From Chaetorhynchus papuensis (taxonomy: Eukaryota; Chordata; Aves; Passeriformes; Rhipiduridae), in NCBI GenBank assembly GCA_013396525.1, contig VWYX01001214.1:62001-126000 (forward strand): a DNA stretch of 64,000 nt, in the 5' to 3' direction. The notes beneath the pieces are model-generated. The model did no database searches. It worked only from the letters and a program-made list of their open reading frames with translations, and was not told the DNA's origin. Below are positions 62,428 to 64,000 of the stretch, piece after piece. The translations under genes and the position numbers were made by a program. The first letter of the stretch is position 1. Every line of letters starts with the position of its first letter.

Positions 62428-64000
62428 CTGTGCAAAAAAGAAGACAACAGATGGAAAAGACTGTCAGTATACTGACAAGTAAGTTTCTGTCATGTGCATC
62501 TACAAGATGGGAGAAGATACAGACCCAGAATATAAATCACAGACTGCTCCCCATACCTGTGTGTATCTGACTCTCAGTCCAGCTGCACAGTTGTGGTTTT
62601 AGCGTGAGAACTTAGGGACAAACACCCGTGCTGCTTGCAGGTTGATCTGCAAACATGCTTAGCACTAGCGTTTCAGAGAGTCTTAAGAGTGCTTTAAACC
62701 TTGGAAAATTGTGCCATTTCCCTTCCTGGCAAAGCTGTGCCCCTCCCTCAGAAGCCCAGTGTTTACTTGTTGTTTTCACAGAGGAATTTTGACCCGAAGC
62801 TTAGCTGAAGCAAAAACTCAGCAGCAGAGCAAAAAAACAACAGCCTTGCTTTGCAGCCTCTATTCTCAATGCCATTGTCAGGCAGGAAGACCTAGATTTA
62901 ATATATTGTACAGACAGCAGCCAACAACTTAACCTTGAATTGCCCTTCAATCGACAAAGTGTCATCTTTACTATTTATTAGAAGCTAATGGAAATAATTC
63001 CATACTTTTGCTAAGAAACAGCGTCAAACCATTACGTCAGTTTTAATTTATACAATCCTTTACAGAAAGCAGAACAAAACCCGCACTTTTAGTTTTAGTC
63101 AGGTTGAGAATTCAAGGTTATGGAAACACATGGGGAGGGAAGGGTTGGTTTCCATGCCCCCAAGGAGACACGCCGCCTGGGGTAAGCCCGCATGGATGCT
63201 GTGGGATAAGCAGGAACCTCGCCATCAAGAGGAATACTGGCAGCAGAGAGAGAGATTTGGAAGGCAGTGCAATAACCTGCATGGCTTCTGGGGACAGTAG
63301 GGTACAATTTAGCTTTCCCGAATTATTTTGAGGGGGGAAAATCAAGTTATTTAGTTCCTCTCCCTCCAGAGCAGGGAAGGCAGGTGTGATAGAATGAACT
63401 CAGACAACGCAATTTAAGCTGCCAGAAGTGGCTTCTGCACAGGGACTACCAGGCTGTTAATGGAGGTTTTACAGGAAGGGCTGAAAGCTCCACCAGTCAG
63501 GCTGCTCAAAAGCAAACAGGAAAATGGTCCTTGAAAATGTAATGAGGAGATCAGTGTGAGTCTTGACTGGCAACAGGTCATGAGATGGGAAAGGCCAGTC
63601 CTTGCCGTGTTATAGCAGGGGGTTGGAACATGCACAGTGAATTCAGTGGGTCACTCTACCTTTCCTCTTGACAAAAGGATAAAAATACTCAGTACTGTAC
63701 AGAGAAGAATCGAGCTTTTAAATACTATTATGAATATTCAGAAATACCATCAAGAGGGAAATCTCCCCTCAAGGTAGTATTCCATCCTCTCCCTTTCTTT
63801 GGGAAGGGATGGAATCACACACTTTTCTTTTGAAATGCCAACGCAGAATACCAGTCAACTTCAACTGCTGTGCAAAACAAAACATGCACCTGGAAGTTCT
63901 GCTTATCTGAAGTAATTTCCTTAACTGAAGTATGTAAAAGCCCATCTAAGCTGCCAAAAGGTCACACAGCCAGGTATCACAGCACTCCTTGAAAGGTATC
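62428..64000 (-). other. ARVCF: ARVCF upstream intron, right edge
   Basis: I searched for the preceding exon (human block CFGGKKAKEEWFHQ) on the minus strand and did not find it before position 64000. No other feature supported. Confidence 0.6.

Noticed and set aside
1..64000. CRISPR arrays, operons, prophage or bacterial mobile systems
   Set aside because: The sequence is vertebrate genomic DNA with spliced genes. No regularly spaced repeats or bacterial gene structure.

Overview
This is eukaryotic, vertebrate genomic DNA, most likely from a bird. It has short coding exons with GT..AG junctions, long non-coding introns, few repeats, and a degraded fragment with CR1 (chicken repeat 1) character at about 53.49-53.67 kb. 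It is not microbial: almost all long open frames here are chance frames. Two neighbouring genes known from the vertebrate 22q11.2-type block are recognisable by protein family, and they converge tail to tail.

(1) 7667-13917, plus strand: catechol O-methyltransferase (COMT). All four coding exons are present and join in phase to a complete 262-residue membrane-anchored enzyme. It has an N-terminal hydrophobic anchor, the SAM-binding motif, the Mg2+/catalytic residues and an internal methionine at the position where the soluble form starts in mammals. (2) 25391-62427, minus strand: the 3' half of ARVCF, a p120-catenin family armadillo protein. Nine coding exons join in phase to give the last 330 residues: the end of the armadillo domain, the C-terminal tail and the terminal PDZ-binding motif DSWV. 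The 5' half of ARVCF lies beyond the right edge. Its first visible intron (38535-62355) is about 23.8 kb and fills over a third of the window.

Layout: 1-7666 is upstream of COMT. It holds two weak but coding-like exon candidates (430-542 and 6595-6705) of an unrecognised plus-strand gene, with a canonical AATAAA at 7431. COMT and its likely 3' UTR fill 7667 to about 15.0 kb. About 15.0-21.5 kb holds no coding sequence I can support. The ARVCF 3' UTR exon probably runs from 24130 down to about 22.2 kb. ARVCF coding exons follow at 25.4, 27.4, 32.6, 33.8, 34.5, 35.8, 37.3, 38.5 and 62.4 kb.

The two genes are not functionally coupled as far as is known: one inactivates catechol transmitters and the other works at cadherin junctions. 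Their adjacency is positional. I did not find a novel system. The points most worth a second look are the two cryptic upstream exons, a possible alternative ARVCF C-terminus that would lose the PDZ ligand, two ARVCF exons with competing acceptors, and a CpG-dense patch deep in the large ARVCF intron. Human comparisons rest on recalled family sequences, not on a search.
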